A stretch of 64,000 nt of DNA from Rhizobium sp. L43 (GCF_002531725.1 NZ_NWSQ01000004.1:357239-421238); one strand, 5' to 3'. Shown: positions 11,577 to 22,047, counted from the first letter of the stretch. The notes: a model not told the origin generated them from the letters alone. Program-made: numbers and translations.

Positions 11577-13087
11577 TGACCGATTGGCCTATTCTTTCAA
11601 CGGTCACCTTCCTGCCGCTGGTCGGCGTGGTGCTCCTGCTCTTGATGAACGGCGAGAGCGAAACCGGCCGGAAGAACGTGCTGTGGATCTCGCTGATCAC
11701 CACCGTCTTCACCTTCGTCGTTTCGCTCTTGATCTGGACCGGCTTCGACAATGCCAATCCGGGCTTCCAGATGCTCGAAAAGCATGACTGGCTCGGCACC
11801 GGCATCGGCTACCACGTCGGCGTCGACGGCATCTCAATGCTGTTCGTCATCCTGTCGACCTTCCTCATGCCCTTCTGCGTGCTGGCGAGCTGGCTCTCGA
11901 TCGAGAAGCGCCTGAAGGAATACATGATCGCCTTCCTCATCCTGGAAACGATGATGGTCGGCGTCTTCGTCTCGCTCGATATCGTGCTGTTCTACGTGTT
12001 CTTCGAGGCGGGCCTCATTCCGATGTTCCTGATCATCGGCGTCTGGGGCGGCAAGGACCGCGTCTATGCGAGCTACAAGTTCTTCCTCTATACGCTGCTC
12101 GGCTCAGTGCTGATGCTGCTCGCCATCATGGCGATGTACTGGCAGGCCGGCACGACCGACATCACCGCGCTGCTCGCCTACAAGTTCCCGCCGGCGCTGC
12201 AGACCTGGTTATGGCTGGCCTTCTTCGCCTCCTTCGCGGTCAAGATGCCGATGTGGCCGGTCCATACCTGGCTTCCGGATGCCCACGTCCAGGCGCCGAC
12301 GGCAGGCTCGGTGATCCTGGCCGGCGTGCTCTTGAAGCTCGGCGGCTATGGTCTCATCCGTTTCTCGCTCGGCATGTTCCCGGTCGCCTCCGATTATTTC
12401 GCGCCGCTCGTCTTCGCCATGTCCGTCATCGCCATCATCTACACCTCTCTGGTGGCGATGATGCAGGACGATATCAAGAAGCTAATCGCCTATTCCTCCG
12501 TGGCCCACATGGGCTACGTGACCATGGGTATCTTTGCCGCCAACATGCAGGGCGTCCAGGGTTCGATCTTCCAGATGCTCTCGCACGGCATCGTCTCCGG
12601 CGCGCTCTTCCTCTGCGTCGGTGTCGTCTACGACCGCACCCACACCCGCGAGATCAACGCCTATGGCGGCCTCGTCAACAACATGCCGAAATATGCCGTG
12701 GCCATGATGGTCTTCACCATGGCCAATGTCGGGCTTCCCGGCACGTCGGGCTTCGTCGGTGAATTTCTGACGCTGATCGGCGTCTTCCGGGTCAACACCT
12801 GGGTGGCGCTCTTTGCCGCCACCGGCGTCATCCTCTCGGCCGCCTACGCACTCTGGCTCTATCGCCGGGTGATCTTCGGCGCGCTGGAGAAGGAAAAGCT
12901 GAAGGCGCTGCTCGATCTTTCCAGGCGCGAACAGCTGATCCTCTACCCGCTGGTTGCGCTGACCATCTTCTTCGGCGTTTATCCGGCTCCGGTCTTCGAT
13001 GCGACGGCCGCCTCGGTGGATCTGCTGGTCAACAACTACACGGCCGCCGTGCACGCAGCGCAGAATGTTGCGCTGTCTATGAAATGA
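11576..13087 (+). CDS. nuoM: NADH-quinone oxidoreductase subunit M
   Basis: ND4-type antiporter-like subunit, 503 residues with about fourteen membrane segments. Signatures include the [20 protein letters not shown] block, with its essential membrane glutamate, and [20 protein letters not shown]. It starts within the nuoL stop codon and ends 18 bases before nuoN. Confidence 0.97.
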
Positions 13088-13105
13088 TGACGGGACTTAT
13101 TGGAC

Positions 13106-14551
13106 ATGACCGCTGAAACAATTCTCCTCAGTCTGCATCTTTCCGCGCCGGAGCTCATCCTCGCGGTCGGCGCCCTTGTCCTGTTGATGGTCGGCGTCTT
13201 CTCAGGCGAGCGGTCGGGCCTTGTCGTCACCGGCCTCGCCATCGTCTTGCTGCTCGCCTCCGGCCTGTGGCTGCTCTTCGTGCCGGCAGAAGGCCTCGCC
13301 TATGGCGGCGTCTACATGGCCGACGGCTTCTCCCGCTTCATGAAGCTGGTGGCGCTCATCGGTTCGCTGGTCGCCCTGTTCATGACGATGGGCCACGCTA
13401 GGGAAAATCAGCTCGACAAGTTCGAATTCCCGGTTCTGCTGGTGCTTGCGACCCTCGGCATCCTGCTGATGATCTCGGCCAACGACCTGATCTCGCTCTA
13501 TCTGGCGCTGGAACTGCAGTCGCTGGCGCTCTATGTCGTCGCCGCGATCAACCGCGACAGCCTGAAGTCGACCGAGGCTGGCCTCAAATATTTCGTCCTC
13601 GGCGCACTATCCTCCGGCATGCTGCTCTACGGCATGTCGCTGGTCTATGGCTTCACCGGCCACACCCACTTCTCGGAGATCGCCCAGGCGCTGTCGGTCG
13701 AGGGCGCTCGCTCGCTGGGCCTCATCTTCGGCCTGGTCTTCATCCTCGCCGGCATCGCCTTCAAGATCTCGGCCGTTCCCTTCCACATGTGGACGCCGGA
13801 CGTTTATGAAGGCGCGCCGACGCCGGTCACCGCCTTCCTGGCCGCAGCACCCAAGGTTGCCGCCATGGCGATGATGACCCGCATCGTCATCACCGCCTTC
13901 CAGCCCGTTCTGGCGGACTGGCAGCAGGTCGTCGTCTTCATCTCGATCGCCTCGATGCTGCTCGGTTCGTTCGCCGCGATCGGCCAGAAGAACATCAAGC
14001 GACTGATGGCCTATTCCTCTATCGGCCACATGGGTTATGCGCTGGTCGGGCTTGCCGCCGGCAACCAGACCGGCGTCACCGGCGTCATGCTTTATATGGT
14101 CATCTATATGGTCATGACGCTCGGCACTTTCGCGATCATCATGTCGATGCGCCGCAAGGACGGCACCGTCGTCGAGGAGGTCAACGATCTCGCCGGCCTC
14201 TCCACAACGAACCCGTTCATGGCCGTGGTGCTGACGGCGCTGATGTTTTCGCTCGCCGGCATCCCGCCGCTCGCCGGCTTCTTCGCCAAGTATTTCGTCT
14301 TCGTCGCCGCCATCGAAGCCAAGCTCTATGCGCTCGCCATCATCGGCGTTCTCGCCTCGGTCGTCGGCGCTTACTACTATCTGCGTGTCATCAAGCTGAT
14401 GTGGTTCGATGAGGCGACCGGCGAATTCGCCCGGGTTTCCGGCGCGCTACGTCTGGTCTTCGGTCTCTCCGGTCTCTTCGTCACCGCCTATGTCCTCATC
14501 GGCGGCCCGATCGGCGGTGCGGCAGAGCTTGCCGCCGCGACGCTCTTTTGA
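13106..14551 (+). CDS. nuoN: NADH-quinone oxidoreductase subunit N
   Basis: ND2-type antiporter-like subunit and last complex I gene, 481 residues. The block [20 protein letters not shown] and the [12 protein letters not shown] helix are characteristic. I preferred the ATG at 13106 to the TTG two codons upstream. The stop overlaps the birA start (TGATG), so biotin ligase is coupled to complex I expression. Confidence 0.96.
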   Translation: MTAETILLSLHLSAPELILAVGALVLLMVGVFSGERSGLVVTGLAIVLLLASGLWLLFVPAEGLAYGGVYMADGFSRFMKLVALIGSLVALFMTMGHARENQLDKFEFPVLLVLATLGILLMISANDLISLYLALELQSLALYVVAAINRDSLKSTEAGLKYFVLGALSSGMLLYGMSLVYGFTGHTHFSEIAQALSVEGARSLGLIFGLVFILAGIAFKISAVPFHMWTPDVYEGAPTPVTAFLAAAPKVAAMAMMTRIVITAFQPVLADWQQVVVFISIASMLLGSFAAIGQKNIKRLMAYSSIGHMGYALVGLAAGNQTGVTGVMLYMVIYMVMTLGTFAIIMSMRRKDGTVVEEVNDLAGLSTTNPFMAVVLTALMFSLAGIPPLAGFFAKYFVFVAAIEAKLYALAIIGVLASVVGAYYYLRVIKLMWFDEATGEFARVSGALRLVFGLSGLFVTAYVLIGGPIGGAAELAAATLF

Positions 14552-15315
14552 TGGCTTCCGACGGACGGCGCCGGATATCGCTCGGCGATTTCAGGCACGA
14601 TGCTCTGTCGGAAACATCGTCCACCAACAGCGAATGCCTCGCCCGGGCTCGGGCGGGCGATGGCGGCAATCTCTGGGTGACCGCCGAACGACAGACCGGC
14701 GGCCGCGGCCGCCGCGGCAGGCTCTGGTTTTCCGAACGCGGCAATCTCTACGCCTCTCTTCTTTTGATCGACCCGGCGCCGATGGAGCGCCTGAGCTCCT
14801 TGCCGCTGGCCGTTGCCGTTGCCGTGCACCAGGCGATCCGCAGGGTGCTGCCGCCGGGCGGCGAGCCGCTCGAGGTCAAATGGCCGAACGATATCCTCAT
14901 CGGGCGAAAGAAGACCTGCGGCATCCTCGTCGAAGGCGAGGGGCTGCCGGATGGCCGCTACGCGTTGATCGTCGGCATCGGCATCAATGTCTCGGTGATG
15001 CCCGACAATCCTCTTTATCCCGTCACCTGCCTGCGTCAGCAGGGAAGTGCGGCTTCGCCGGAAGAACTCTTTGCCCATCTCTTCGCCGCAATGGCGGATG
15101 TGCTTGAAATATGGGACGAGGGCCGCGGCATCGGCGAGATCACGGCGCTCTGGCGCACTATTGCCTGCGGCATCGGCGAAAAGATCACGGTGAATTTGCC
15201 GGACCGATCGATTTCCGGACAATTCGCCGGAATTGATGATAATGGCTTGTTGATGCTCGATACCGGCGCTGGCAGGATAATGCCCATTGCCGCCGGTGAT
15301 GTGTTTTTTGGATAG
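14551..15315 (+). CDS. birA: biotin-[acetyl-CoA-carboxylase] ligase
   Basis: Attaches biotin to carboxylase carrier proteins through biotinyl-AMP. The 254-residue protein consists only of catalytic and C-terminal domains. The nucleotide/biotin-binding GRGRRG loop is at residues 51-56, followed by VKWPNDILI and KTCGILVE. There is no N-terminal winged-helix domain, so it is a monofunctional ligase and not the biotin repressor type. The start is the ATG overlapping the nuoN stop. A TTG one codon earlier is possible but less likely. Confidence 0.93.
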   Translation: MASDGRRRISLGDFRHDALSETSSTNSECLARARAGDGGNLWVTAERQTGGRGRRGRLWFSERGNLYASLLLIDPAPMERLSSLPLAVAVAVHQAIRRVLPPGGEPLEVKWPNDILIGRKKTCGILVEGEGLPDGRYALIVGIGINVSVMPDNPLYPVTCLRQQGSAASPEELFAHLFAAMADVLEIWDEGRGIGEITALWRTIACGIGEKITVNLPDRSISGQFAGIDDNGLLMLDTGAGRIMPIAAGDVFFG

Positions 15316-15332
15316 CGGAAAAAACGAAAATT

Positions 15333-17003
15333 ATGGCGAAACAGGACGAGTTGGTATTCCTGCCTCTGGGCGGCGTTGGCGAGATCGGCATGAATCTCGC
15401 TCTTTATGGCTACGGCCCGCCCGAGCATCGCCAATGGATCATGGTCGATTGCGGCGTCACCTTTCCCGGCCCCGACCTGCCGGGCGTCGACCTCGTGCTG
15501 CCCGATATCCGCTTCCTCGCCAGCGAACGCAAGAACCTCAAGGCGATCATCATCACCCATGCGCATGAAGATCACTATGGCGCGCTTGCCGATCTCTGGC
15601 CGGGGCTCAACGTGCCGGTCTATGCCTCGGGCTTTACATCAGGTCTGCTCGAAGCCAAGCGCAATTTCGAGAAGGCGACGGTCGGCGAAGTGCCGGTGAC
15701 GCCGTTCAAGGCAGGTGATACGATCAATGTCGGCCCCTTCAGCATCGAAGGTGTGGCCGTCAACCATTCGATCCCCGAGCCGATGTCGCTGATGATCCGC
15801 ACGCCGGTCGGCAATGTCATCCACACCGGCGACTGGAAGATCGACCACGAGCCTTCGCTGGGGCCGCTGACCGATGAGACGCGTTTCCGCCAGCTCGGCG
15901 ACGAGGGCGTACTGGCGCTGATGTGCGATTCCACCAATGCGCTGCGCGACGGTGTTTCGCCCTCCGAGAAGGATGTGTCTGAAAGCCTGCGCAAGATCAT
16001 CGAGAATGCCGAGGGCCGGGTGGCGATCACCACCTTCTCGTCGAATGTCGGGCGTATCCGTACCGTTGCCGAAGCCGCCGAGGCGGCAGGCCGCGAAGTG
16101 CTGCTGCTCGGCAGTTCGCTGAAGCGTGTCGTCAACGTCGCCCAGGACATCGGCCTGATGGAAGGCGTGAAGCCCTTCATCTCCGAAGATGAGTACGGCT
16201 ATATCCCGCGCGACAAGGTCGTGGTCATCCTGACCGGCAGCCAGGGCGAGGCGCGGGCAGCGCTTGCCAAGCTCTCGCGCGACGAGATGCGCAATGTGGC
16301 CTTTGCCGCAGGCGATATCGTCGTCTTTTCCTCACGCGCCATTCCCGGGAACGAGAAGGCGATCCAGGACATTAAGAACGGCCTTGTCGAGCAGGGCGTG
16401 CACATCATCACCGATACAGAAGCCCTGGTCCACGTGTCCGGCCATCCGCGCCGCAACGAGTTGCAGCGGATGTACGAGTGGACGCGGCCGAAGATTGTCG
16501 TGCCGGTACATGGCGAAGCGACGCATCTGACGGCGCATAAGGAACTTGCCGAGCAATCCGGTATCGCGATCGTGCCGCGCGTGCGCAATGGCGATATCCT
16601 GCGGCTGGCGCCCGGTCCCGTCGAGGTGATCGGCGAGGCGCCGCATGGCCGCATCTATAAGGACGGCTCGCTGATCGGCGATTTCGACGAGATGGGTATC
16701 GGCGAACGCAAGAAGCTCTCCTATGTCGGCCATGTCGCTGTCAACGTCGTGCTCGACGCCCGCTATGACATCGTCGGTGATCCCGATCTCGTTTCGATCG
16801 GCCTGCCGGTCTACGACGACGAGGGCGAGGAGATGGAAGATACGCTCTTCGACGCAGCGATCAGCGCCATCGAAAGCATTCCGCGCGCCCGCCGCAAGGA
16901 TATCGACATGCTGCAGGAGGCCGTGCGCCGGGCCATCCGCTCGGCCGCGAACCAGGCCTGGGGCAAGAAGCCCGTCGTCACCGCCTTCGTCACCAAGGTC
17001 TGA
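15333..17003 (+). CDS. rnj: ribonuclease J
   Basis: Metallo-beta-lactamase/beta-CASP ribonuclease with 5'-3' exonuclease and endonuclease activity in rRNA maturation and mRNA decay, 556 residues. The zinc motif H76-x-H78-x-D80-H81 lies in ITHAHEDHYGAL. Further motifs are HTGDWKIDHEP and the beta-CASP segments GNEKAIQD and HVSGHPRRNELQRM, ending with VVPVHGEATHL. It is separated from birA by 17 bases and from mce by two. Confidence 0.94.
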   Translation: MAKQDELVFLPLGGVGEIGMNLALYGYGPPEHRQWIMVDCGVTFPGPDLPGVDLVLPDIRFLASERKNLKAIIITHAHEDHYGALADLWPGLNVPVYASGFTSGLLEAKRNFEKATVGEVPVTPFKAGDTINVGPFSIEGVAVNHSIPEPMSLMIRTPVGNVIHTGDWKIDHEPSLGPLTDETRFRQLGDEGVLALMCDSTNALRDGVSPSEKDVSESLRKIIENAEGRVAITTFSSNVGRIRTVAEAAEAAGREVLLLGSSLKRVVNVAQDIGLMEGVKPFISEDEYGYIPRDKVVVILTGSQGEARAALAKLSRDEMRNVAFAAGDIVVFSSRAIPGNEKAIQDIKNGLVEQGVHIITDTEALVHVSGHPRRNELQRMYEWTRPKIVVPVHGEATHLTAHKELAEQSGIAIVPRVRNGDILRLAPGPVEVIGEAPHGRIYKDGSLIGDFDEMGIGERKKLSYVGHVAVNVVLDARYDIVGDPDLVSIGLPVYDDEGEEMEDTLFDAAISAIESIPRARRKDIDMLQEAVRRAIRSAANQAWGKKPVVTAFVTKV

Positions 17004-17005
17004 CC

Positions 17006-17410
17006 ATGCTCGGCCGGGTAAACCACATCGCCATCGCCGTTCCCGATCTGGCAGTGGCGACGGCTGCCTATCGCGACACGCTGGGAGCTGCGGTATCGCA
17101 GCCGCAGGCTCTACCGGAACACGGCGTCACCGTCGTCTTCGTCGAATTGCCGAACACCAAGGTCGAATTGCTGCAGCCGCTTGGGCAGACCTCGCCGATC
17201 GCAGCCTTCCTGGAAAAGAACCCTTCCGGCGGCATGCACCACATCTGCTACGAGGTGGAGGACATCATTCTCGCCCGCGACCGGCTGGTTAAGGCGGGCG
17301 CCAGGGTGCTCGGCGACGGTCAGCCGAAGACCGGTGCGCATGGCAAGCCGGTCCTCTTTCTGCACCCGAAGGATTTCTTCGGCACGCTGATCGAACTCGA
17401 ACAGGCCTGA
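17006..17410 (+). CDS. mce: methylmalonyl-CoA epimerase
   Basis: Interconverts the (R) and (S) forms of methylmalonyl-CoA in propionyl-CoA catabolism. This 134-residue glyoxalase-fold protein has the family N-terminus LGRVNHIAIAVPDL, which carries the first metal-binding His, then GGMHHICYEVEDI with the central His pair and GTLIELEQA at the end with the last acidic ligand. Length is typical. It follows rnj by two bases and probably shares its transcript. Confidence 0.92.
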   Translation: MLGRVNHIAIAVPDLAVATAAYRDTLGAAVSQPQALPEHGVTVVFVELPNTKVELLQPLGQTSPIAAFLEKNPSGGMHHICYEVEDIILARDRLVKAGARVLGDGQPKTGAHGKPVLFLHPKDFFGTLIELEQA

Positions 17411-17560
17411 GCCTATTCTAGCTGCGGCAGAGTGACCCGAAGGTAGCGAAAACTTTCCTTCGCTTTGAATTGGCCGCCGTTCCGCCGTATAAGGGCGCCC
17501 AACTCAAAGTGACAGAACGTCTTTCGCCGTCCTGTCGGCGCGACACCAACGGGAACCATA

Positions 17561-17836
17561 ATGCTCGAAATCTTTCTTCAGGGATTTGCCGTCTACTTCA
17601 TCATCTGGTGGATGACGCTTTTCGCTGTCCTGCCGATCGGTCTGCGCACCCAGGCGGAAGACAATGATGTCGTGCTCGGCACCGTTCCGAGCGCGCCCAG
17701 CCGGTTTCGCGCCGCCTTCGTCTTTTCGCTGACGACGCTGATTTCGGCTGTGATCTACGGCCTCTGGTATGTCTGCGACACCTATTTCGGCTGGGGCTTC
17801 GACGCCCTTCCACAACTCGGGCCGAGCTTCTATTAA
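17561..17836 (+). CDS. DUF1467 family small membrane protein
   Basis: A 91-residue protein with two hydrophobic segments (about residues 5-27 and 50-72) separated by a polar loop, and the family-like start FAVYFIIWWMTLFAVLPIGLR, matching alphaproteobacterial DUF1467 as I recall it. Function is unknown. It lies after a 150-base gap from mce, and a bidirectional terminator hairpin lies downstream at 17996-18020. In this group of bacteria it is commonly found next to mce and proS. Confidence 0.8.
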   Translation: MLEIFLQGFAVYFIIWWMTLFAVLPIGLRTQAEDNDVVLGTVPSAPSRFRAAFVFSLTTLISAVIYGLWYVCDTYFGWGFDALPQLGPSFY

Positions 17837-17990
17837 AAGCTGGCTTTTGCCCAAACTTTGGGCAGATGTAAATTGGGCGGACGGTATACCGTCATACCAA
17901 TGTCATGCAAAGAGCTCACGTAACGGAATGAGGCTCATCTCGTTACGGAAGACCGGTGGCTTTCCAAGTGGGATCGGGAGCCGAAAAACC

Positions 17991-18136
17991 AAAAAAAAAC
18001 AAGGCTAAAAGCCTTGTTTTAAGTATCGCGTGATCTGTAACCGTTGCCGGGGCTGCGACGAGCGCGCCTAAGATCTGATCCTCCCAAGACTTGACCGCGA
18101 ATTCGGCAAGAATTTATCCTTCCTGCCTGTTTTGTG
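17991..18136 (-). ncRNA. candidate trans-acting sRNA (alpha-r9/Smr9C-like)
   Basis: The 582-base gap before proS holds a minus-strand transcription unit. The reverse strand has a terminator made of AAAACAAGGC (18020-18011) pairing with GCCTTGTTTT (18005-17996) and then a run of at least nine U. About 145 bases upstream is a promoter-like pair: ATGACA at complement 18165-18170, 16-17 bases, then CTAGCT at 18143-18148. This gives an RNA of about 145 bases. A GGGAGG stretch occurs in it. I recall that the S. meliloti sRNA Smr9C (alpha-r9 family, about 149 nt) lies next to proS, which would fit; that family name is from memory. The 5' end is approximate. Confidence 0.6.
17996..18020 (-). terminator. 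rho-independent terminator of the sRNA (also usable on + strand)
   Basis: A 10-bp stem with a 5-base loop (18006-18010). On the minus strand it is followed by a long U-run encoded by the A-tract at 17991-17999. On the plus strand the stem ends in four U, so it may also end the mce-DUF1467 transcript. Confidence 0.8.
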
Positions 18137-18214
18137 AGCTAAAGCTAGCTCAAACATTGGGCTTTGTCATCAGCTTTTTTTGCATTTTTGCTACACTCTA
18201 GCAAAATTTTTCTG

Positions 18215-18243
18215 TTGACAAGATTTTCGTTCAAGTCCTTATA
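18215..18243 (+). promoter_or_regulatory. candidate sigma70-type promoter for proS
   Basis: TTGACA at 18215-18220, a 17-base spacer, and CTTATA at 18238-18243 (or TTATAA one base on). Transcription would begin near 18250, giving a leader of about 170 bases before the proS ATG. It is divergent from the sRNA promoter, whose -35 lies about 45 bases away. Confidence 0.6.
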
Positions 18244-18418
18244 AACACGCGCTTTTTCACGCCCTGTCATTTTGCGGGTGCGAACATGCGCATGCGGGAG
18301 GTTGCCGACATCAGTTGCGGGTTTCCTTCCTGCCGCGAAGCGGCTATGAACGCTCCCGACATTAACCATTGTCTTTCGATTCCGCCTGCTGCGGGATCCA
18401 ACTGCTTCGGAATCCGCC

Positions 18419-19741
18419 ATGCGTCTGTCCCGCTATTTCATGCCCATCCTCAAGGAAAACCCCAAGGAGGCGGAAATCGTCTCGCACCGGCTGATGCTGC
18501 GCGCCGGCATGATCCGCCAGCAGTCGCAGGGCATCTATTCCTGGCTGCCGCTCGGCAAGCGCGTCCTCGACAAGGTCAACGCCATTATCCGCGACGAGCA
18601 GAACCGCGCCGGCGCCATCGAGCTGTCGATGCCGACCCTGCAATCGGCCGAACTCTGGCAGGAAAGCGGCCGCTACGACGCCTACGGCAAGGAGATGCTG
18701 CGCATCAAGGACCGCCAGGATCGGCCGATGCTCTACGGTCCCACCAACGAGGAGATGGTGACGGATATTTTCCGCTCCTCGGTCAAATCCTATAAGGACC
18801 TGCCGCTCAATCTCTATCACATCCAGCTGAAGTTCCGCGACGAGATCCGCCCGCGCTTCGGTACCATGCGCTCGCGCGAATTCATGATGAAGGATGCCTA
18901 TTCCTTCGATCTGACACGCGAAGGCGCGGAGCATTCCTATAACAAGATGTTCGCCGCCTACCTCAGAACCTTCGATCGGCTCGGCCTGCGCGCCATCCCG
19001 ATGCGCGCCGATACCGGCCCGATCGGCGGCAATCTCAGCCACGAATTCATCATCCTCGCCGATACCGGCGAATCCGAGGTTTTCTGCCACAAGGATTTCG
19101 TCGATTTCGACATTCCCGGCGAAGGCACCGATTTCGACAGCGTCGAGGGCCTGCAGGCGATCTTCGACAAGTGGACCTCGCTCTATGCGGCGACCTCGGA
19201 AATGCACGACGAGGCGGCTTTCAACGCCGTTCCCGAGGGCGACCGGCTTTCGGCCCGCGGCATCGAGGTCGGCCACATCTTCTATTTCGGCACCAAATAT
19301 TCCGAGCCGATGGGCGCGAAAGTGCAGGGACCGGACGGCAAGGAACACTTCGTTCACATGGGTTCCTACGGTATCGGCCCGACACGCCTTGTTCCCGCCA
19401 TCATCGAAGCATCGCATGACGACAACGGAATCATCTGGCCGGCATCGGTCGCGCCCTTCGATGTCGTACTGATCAACATGAAGGCGGGCGATCAGGCCTG
19501 TGACGATACCTGCGAGCTGATCTATGCGGCGCTGAGCAAGGCGGGCAAGGATGTGCTCTACGACGATACCGACGACCGGGCCGGCACGAAGTTCGCGACC
19601 GCCGACCTGATCGGCGTGCCCGTCCAGATCATCGCCGGCCCGCGCGCGGTCGCCAACGGCGAAGTCGAGGTGAAGGACCGCAAGACCGGCGCCCGCGAAA
19701 CGATGACCATCGAGGCGGCGATCAACAGGTTCGTGGCTTAA
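18419..19741 (+). CDS. proS: prolyl-tRNA synthetase, short alphaproteobacterial type
   Basis: Class II synthetase charging tRNA-Pro. At 440 residues it lacks the large editing insertion found in the approx. 570-residue bacterial type between motifs 2 and 3, as is usual in alphaproteobacteria. The N-terminus [19 protein letters not shown], motif 2 region [22 protein letters not shown] and the motif 3 part [14 protein letters not shown] are present. Proofreading of mischarged tRNA must therefore rely on other proteins. It is followed after 15 bases by the lol genes. Confidence 0.95.
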   Translation: MRLSRYFMPILKENPKEAEIVSHRLMLRAGMIRQQSQGIYSWLPLGKRVLDKVNAIIRDEQNRAGAIELSMPTLQSAELWQESGRYDAYGKEMLRIKDRQDRPMLYGPTNEEMVTDIFRSSVKSYKDLPLNLYHIQLKFRDEIRPRFGTMRSREFMMKDAYSFDLTREGAEHSYNKMFAAYLRTFDRLGLRAIPMRADTGPIGGNLSHEFIILADTGESEVFCHKDFVDFDIPGEGTDFDSVEGLQAIFDKWTSLYAATSEMHDEAAFNAVPEGDRLSARGIEVGHIFYFGTKYSEPMGAKVQGPDGKEHFVHMGSYGIGPTRLVPAIIEASHDDNGIIWPASVAPFDVVLINMKAGDQACDDTCELIYAALSKAGKDVLYDDTDDRAGTKFATADLIGVPVQIIAGPRAVANGEVEVKDRKTGARETMTIEAAINRFVA

Positions 19742-19756
19742 GGAAACGGAGGCGAA

Positions 19757-21064
19757 ATGGCAGAGGCAGCAGTGGACCGGAGTTCCAAATCCGGCTTGGG
19801 TCCGGCTGGCAAGCCATTTTCCACCTTCGAACGCCTCGTGGCGTGGCGCTATCTGCGCGCCCGCCGCAAGGAGGCCTTCATCTCGGTGATCGCCGGCTTC
19901 TCCTTCGTCGGCATCATGCTCGGCGTTGCGACGCTGATCATCGTCATGGCCGTCATGAACGGCTTCCGCACTGAACTCGTCTCGCGCATCCTCGGCATCA
20001 ACGGTCACATGATCGTGCAGCCGTCCGACGGGCCCTTCACCGATTATCCCGACCTCGCCAGTAGGCTCGCCGCCGTGCCTGGCGTTAAAATGGCGCTGCC
20101 CTTGGTGGAAGGTCAGGTGCTTGCCTCCGCTCAGGCCGGCGGCAGCACCGGCGCTTTGGTGCGCGGCGTCCGCGCTGAGGATCTGGGCAAGCTCAAGATG
20201 GTCTCCGAGAGTATCAAGCCTCCCGGCGACATGGTGGGCTTTGCCTCCGGCCAGGGCGTAATGATCGGCACCCGCATGGCCGATCAGTTGGGTCTGCGTG
20301 TCGGTGATCTCATTACGCTGACGTCGCCAGATGGTGACATCACGCCGATGGGCGTCAGCCCGCGCATCAAGTCCTACAAGATCTCGGGCCTCTTCGAGAT
20401 CGGCATGTCGGAATATGACTCCTCGATCATCTTCATGCCTCTCGAGGAGGCGCAGCTCTATTTCAACGCCGAGGGGCTGGTGCAGTCGATCGAGCTCTTC
20501 GTCGATCACCCCGACGATATCGACGCTCTCAAGCCCAAGGTGGAGGAGGCGGCCGGCCGCCAGATCGCCATCACCGACTGGCGCCAGCGCAACCAGACCT
20601 TCTTCTCCGCACTCCAGGTCGAGCGCAACGTCATGTTCATGATCCTGACGCTGATCGTGCTTGTCGCGGCACTGAACATCATTTCCGGCCTCATCATGCT
20701 GGTGAAGGATAAGGGCAGCGATATCGCCATCCTGCGCACCATGGGCGCCAGCGCCGGCGCGATCATGCGCATCTTCTTCATGACCGGAGCGGCGATCGGC
20801 ATTGTCGGCACCGTTGCCGGCGTTCTGCTCGGCGTTCTCGTCTGCGTCAACATCGAATCCGTCCGCCAGTTCTTTTCCTGGATATCGGGCACGGTGCTCT
20901 TCAATCCGCAGGTCTATTTCCTCAGCCAGCTGCCGGCTGAAATGGATCTCAGCGAAACGATCTCGATCGTCGTCATGGCGCTGACGCTCTCCTTCATTGC
21001 GACCATTTTCCCCGCCTGGCGTGCCTCAAAGCTCGATCCGGTGCAGGCCCTGCGCTACGAATAA
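19757..21064 (+). CDS. lolC: lipoprotein-releasing ABC transporter permease (LolC/LolE family)
   Basis: Inner-membrane permease that extracts outer-membrane lipoproteins and passes them to LolA. It has 435 residues with an N-terminal membrane helix (about 44-68), a large periplasmic domain (about 70-295) and three C-terminal helices, the LolCE/MacB-like layout. Only one permease gene precedes lolD, so the transporter is likely a dimer of this protein or uses a partner coded elsewhere. AGGAAACGGAGG precedes the start. The name lolC versus lolE cannot be decided from sequence. Confidence 0.9.
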   Translation: MAEAAVDRSSKSGLGPAGKPFSTFERLVAWRYLRARRKEAFISVIAGFSFVGIMLGVATLIIVMAVMNGFRTELVSRILGINGHMIVQPSDGPFTDYPDLASRLAAVPGVKMALPLVEGQVLASAQAGGSTGALVRGVRAEDLGKLKMVSESIKPPGDMVGFASGQGVMIGTRMADQLGLRVGDLITLTSPDGDITPMGVSPRIKSYKISGLFEIGMSEYDSSIIFMPLEEAQLYFNAEGLVQSIELFVDHPDDIDALKPKVEEAAGRQIAITDWRQRNQTFFSALQVERNVMFMILTLIVLVAALNIISGLIMLVKDKGSDIAILRTMGASAGAIMRIFFMTGAAIGIVGTVAGVLLGVLVCVNIESVRQFFSWISGTVLFNPQVYFLSQLPAEMDLSETISIVVMALTLSFIATIFPAWRASKLDPVQALRYE

Positions 21065-21078
21065 GGAATGCCGCCTTC

Positions 21079-21762
21079 ATGAAACGCAACGTCGTTCTCA
21101 AGCTTACCGGCGTCGAGCGCCATTACGGGCAGGGCGATACGCTGCTCCCGATCCTGAAGGGCGCGGATTTTTCGATATCGAAAGGCGAAATCGTCGCTCT
21201 CGTCGCCCCCTCCGGCACTGGCAAATCGACGCTGCTGCATGTCGCCGGTCTGCTGGAGCATCCGGACGGCGGTGAAGTCACCATCAACGGCCATGCCTGC
21301 GACGGCCTGAGTGACGATAAACGCACGGCGATCCGCCGCAGCGAAATCGGCTTCGTCTACCAGTTCCACCACCTGCTGCCGGAATTCTCGGCGCTCGAGA
21401 ACATCATGATGCCGCAGCTGATCGCCGGGCTGTCCTGGAAGGAAGCCGGAGAGCGGGCCGGCCAGCTTCTCGATTATATGCGCATCGGCCATCGCGGCGC
21501 CCATCGTCCGGGCGAGCTTTCCGGCGGCGAACAGCAGCGCGTTGCGATTGCCCGCGCCGTCGCCAATGCGCCGGCATTGCTTCTTGCCGACGAGCCCACC
21601 GGCAATCTCGACCCGGAAACGGCAAGCTACGTCTTCGACGCGCTGGAAGCGCTGGTGCGCCAGTCCGGCCTTGCCGCCCTCATCGCCACCCACAATCACG
21701 AACTCGCCCGCCGCATGGATCGGCGCGTGACGATCTCCGACGGCAAGATCGTCGATTTCTGA
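21079..21762 (+). CDS. lolD: lipoprotein-releasing system ATP-binding protein
   Basis: ATPase of the Lol transporter, 227 residues. The Walker A segment APSGTGKST is at about residues 43-51, the Q-loop lies in [19 protein letters not shown], the signature is LSGGEQQR and Walker B is [13 protein letters not shown] proline replaces the more usual glycine at the start of the P-loop region, which is common in LolD. It begins 14 bases after the permease gene. Confidence 0.94.
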   Translation: MKRNVVLKLTGVERHYGQGDTLLPILKGADFSISKGEIVALVAPSGTGKSTLLHVAGLLEHPDGGEVTINGHACDGLSDDKRTAIRRSEIGFVYQFHHLLPEFSALENIMMPQLIAGLSWKEAGERAGQLLDYMRIGHRGAHRPGELSGGEQQRVAIARAVANAPALLLADEPTGNLDPETASYVFDALEALVRQSGLAALIATHNHELARRMDRRVTISDGKIVDF

Positions 21763-21784
21763 GGCTGTGGTCCGCGGCTGCCCC

Positions 21785-21985
21785 ATTCGCGCCGATGACT
21801 TGCCCCTCACCCTAACCTCCCGGGATCGAGCCACTCGTCTCGACCCGCCCTTCGAACCCCGTAAACGGGGCGAGGGGACGTGCCAAACGCAGCGTCGAGG
21901 TTGGGGGAAGCTGGTGCGGCCATCTCCCTTCGCCCCGTTTACGGGGAGAAGGTGGCGGCAGCCGGATGAGGGGCTGATCTGGCCG
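21785..21985. repeat. dispersed mosaic intergenic repeat, copy 1
   Basis: The gap after lolD is filled by a palindromic repeat. It contains CCCCGTAAACGGGGCGAGGGGACG near 21860, its inverted partner CGCCCCGTTTACGGGGAGAAGG near 21930, CGACCCGCCCTTCG, and the tail GGCGGCAGCCGGATGAGGGGC. The same words in varied order recur at 46960-47150 and 47255-47415. It resembles the RIME-type or similar palindromic elements reported from rhizobia; the family assignment is from memory. No coding potential seen. Confidence 0.75.
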
Positions 21986-22047
21986 ATCTCCTCGCGGTAC
22001 ATTATGCACTCAATCCACATTTTTAACCGGACAGCAGCCGGCCGCGG

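Noticed and set aside
18145..18420. A 91-codon minus-strand frame in front of proS
   Set aside because: It overlaps the likely proS promoter and the sRNA promoter, lacks a ribosome-binding site and is unusually Lys/Arg/Asn rich; non-coding explanations fit better.
18362..20509. Open frame of about 715 codons antisense to proS and the Lol permease gene
   Set aside because: Crosses two well-supported genes and has no ribosome-binding site or recognisable domain.
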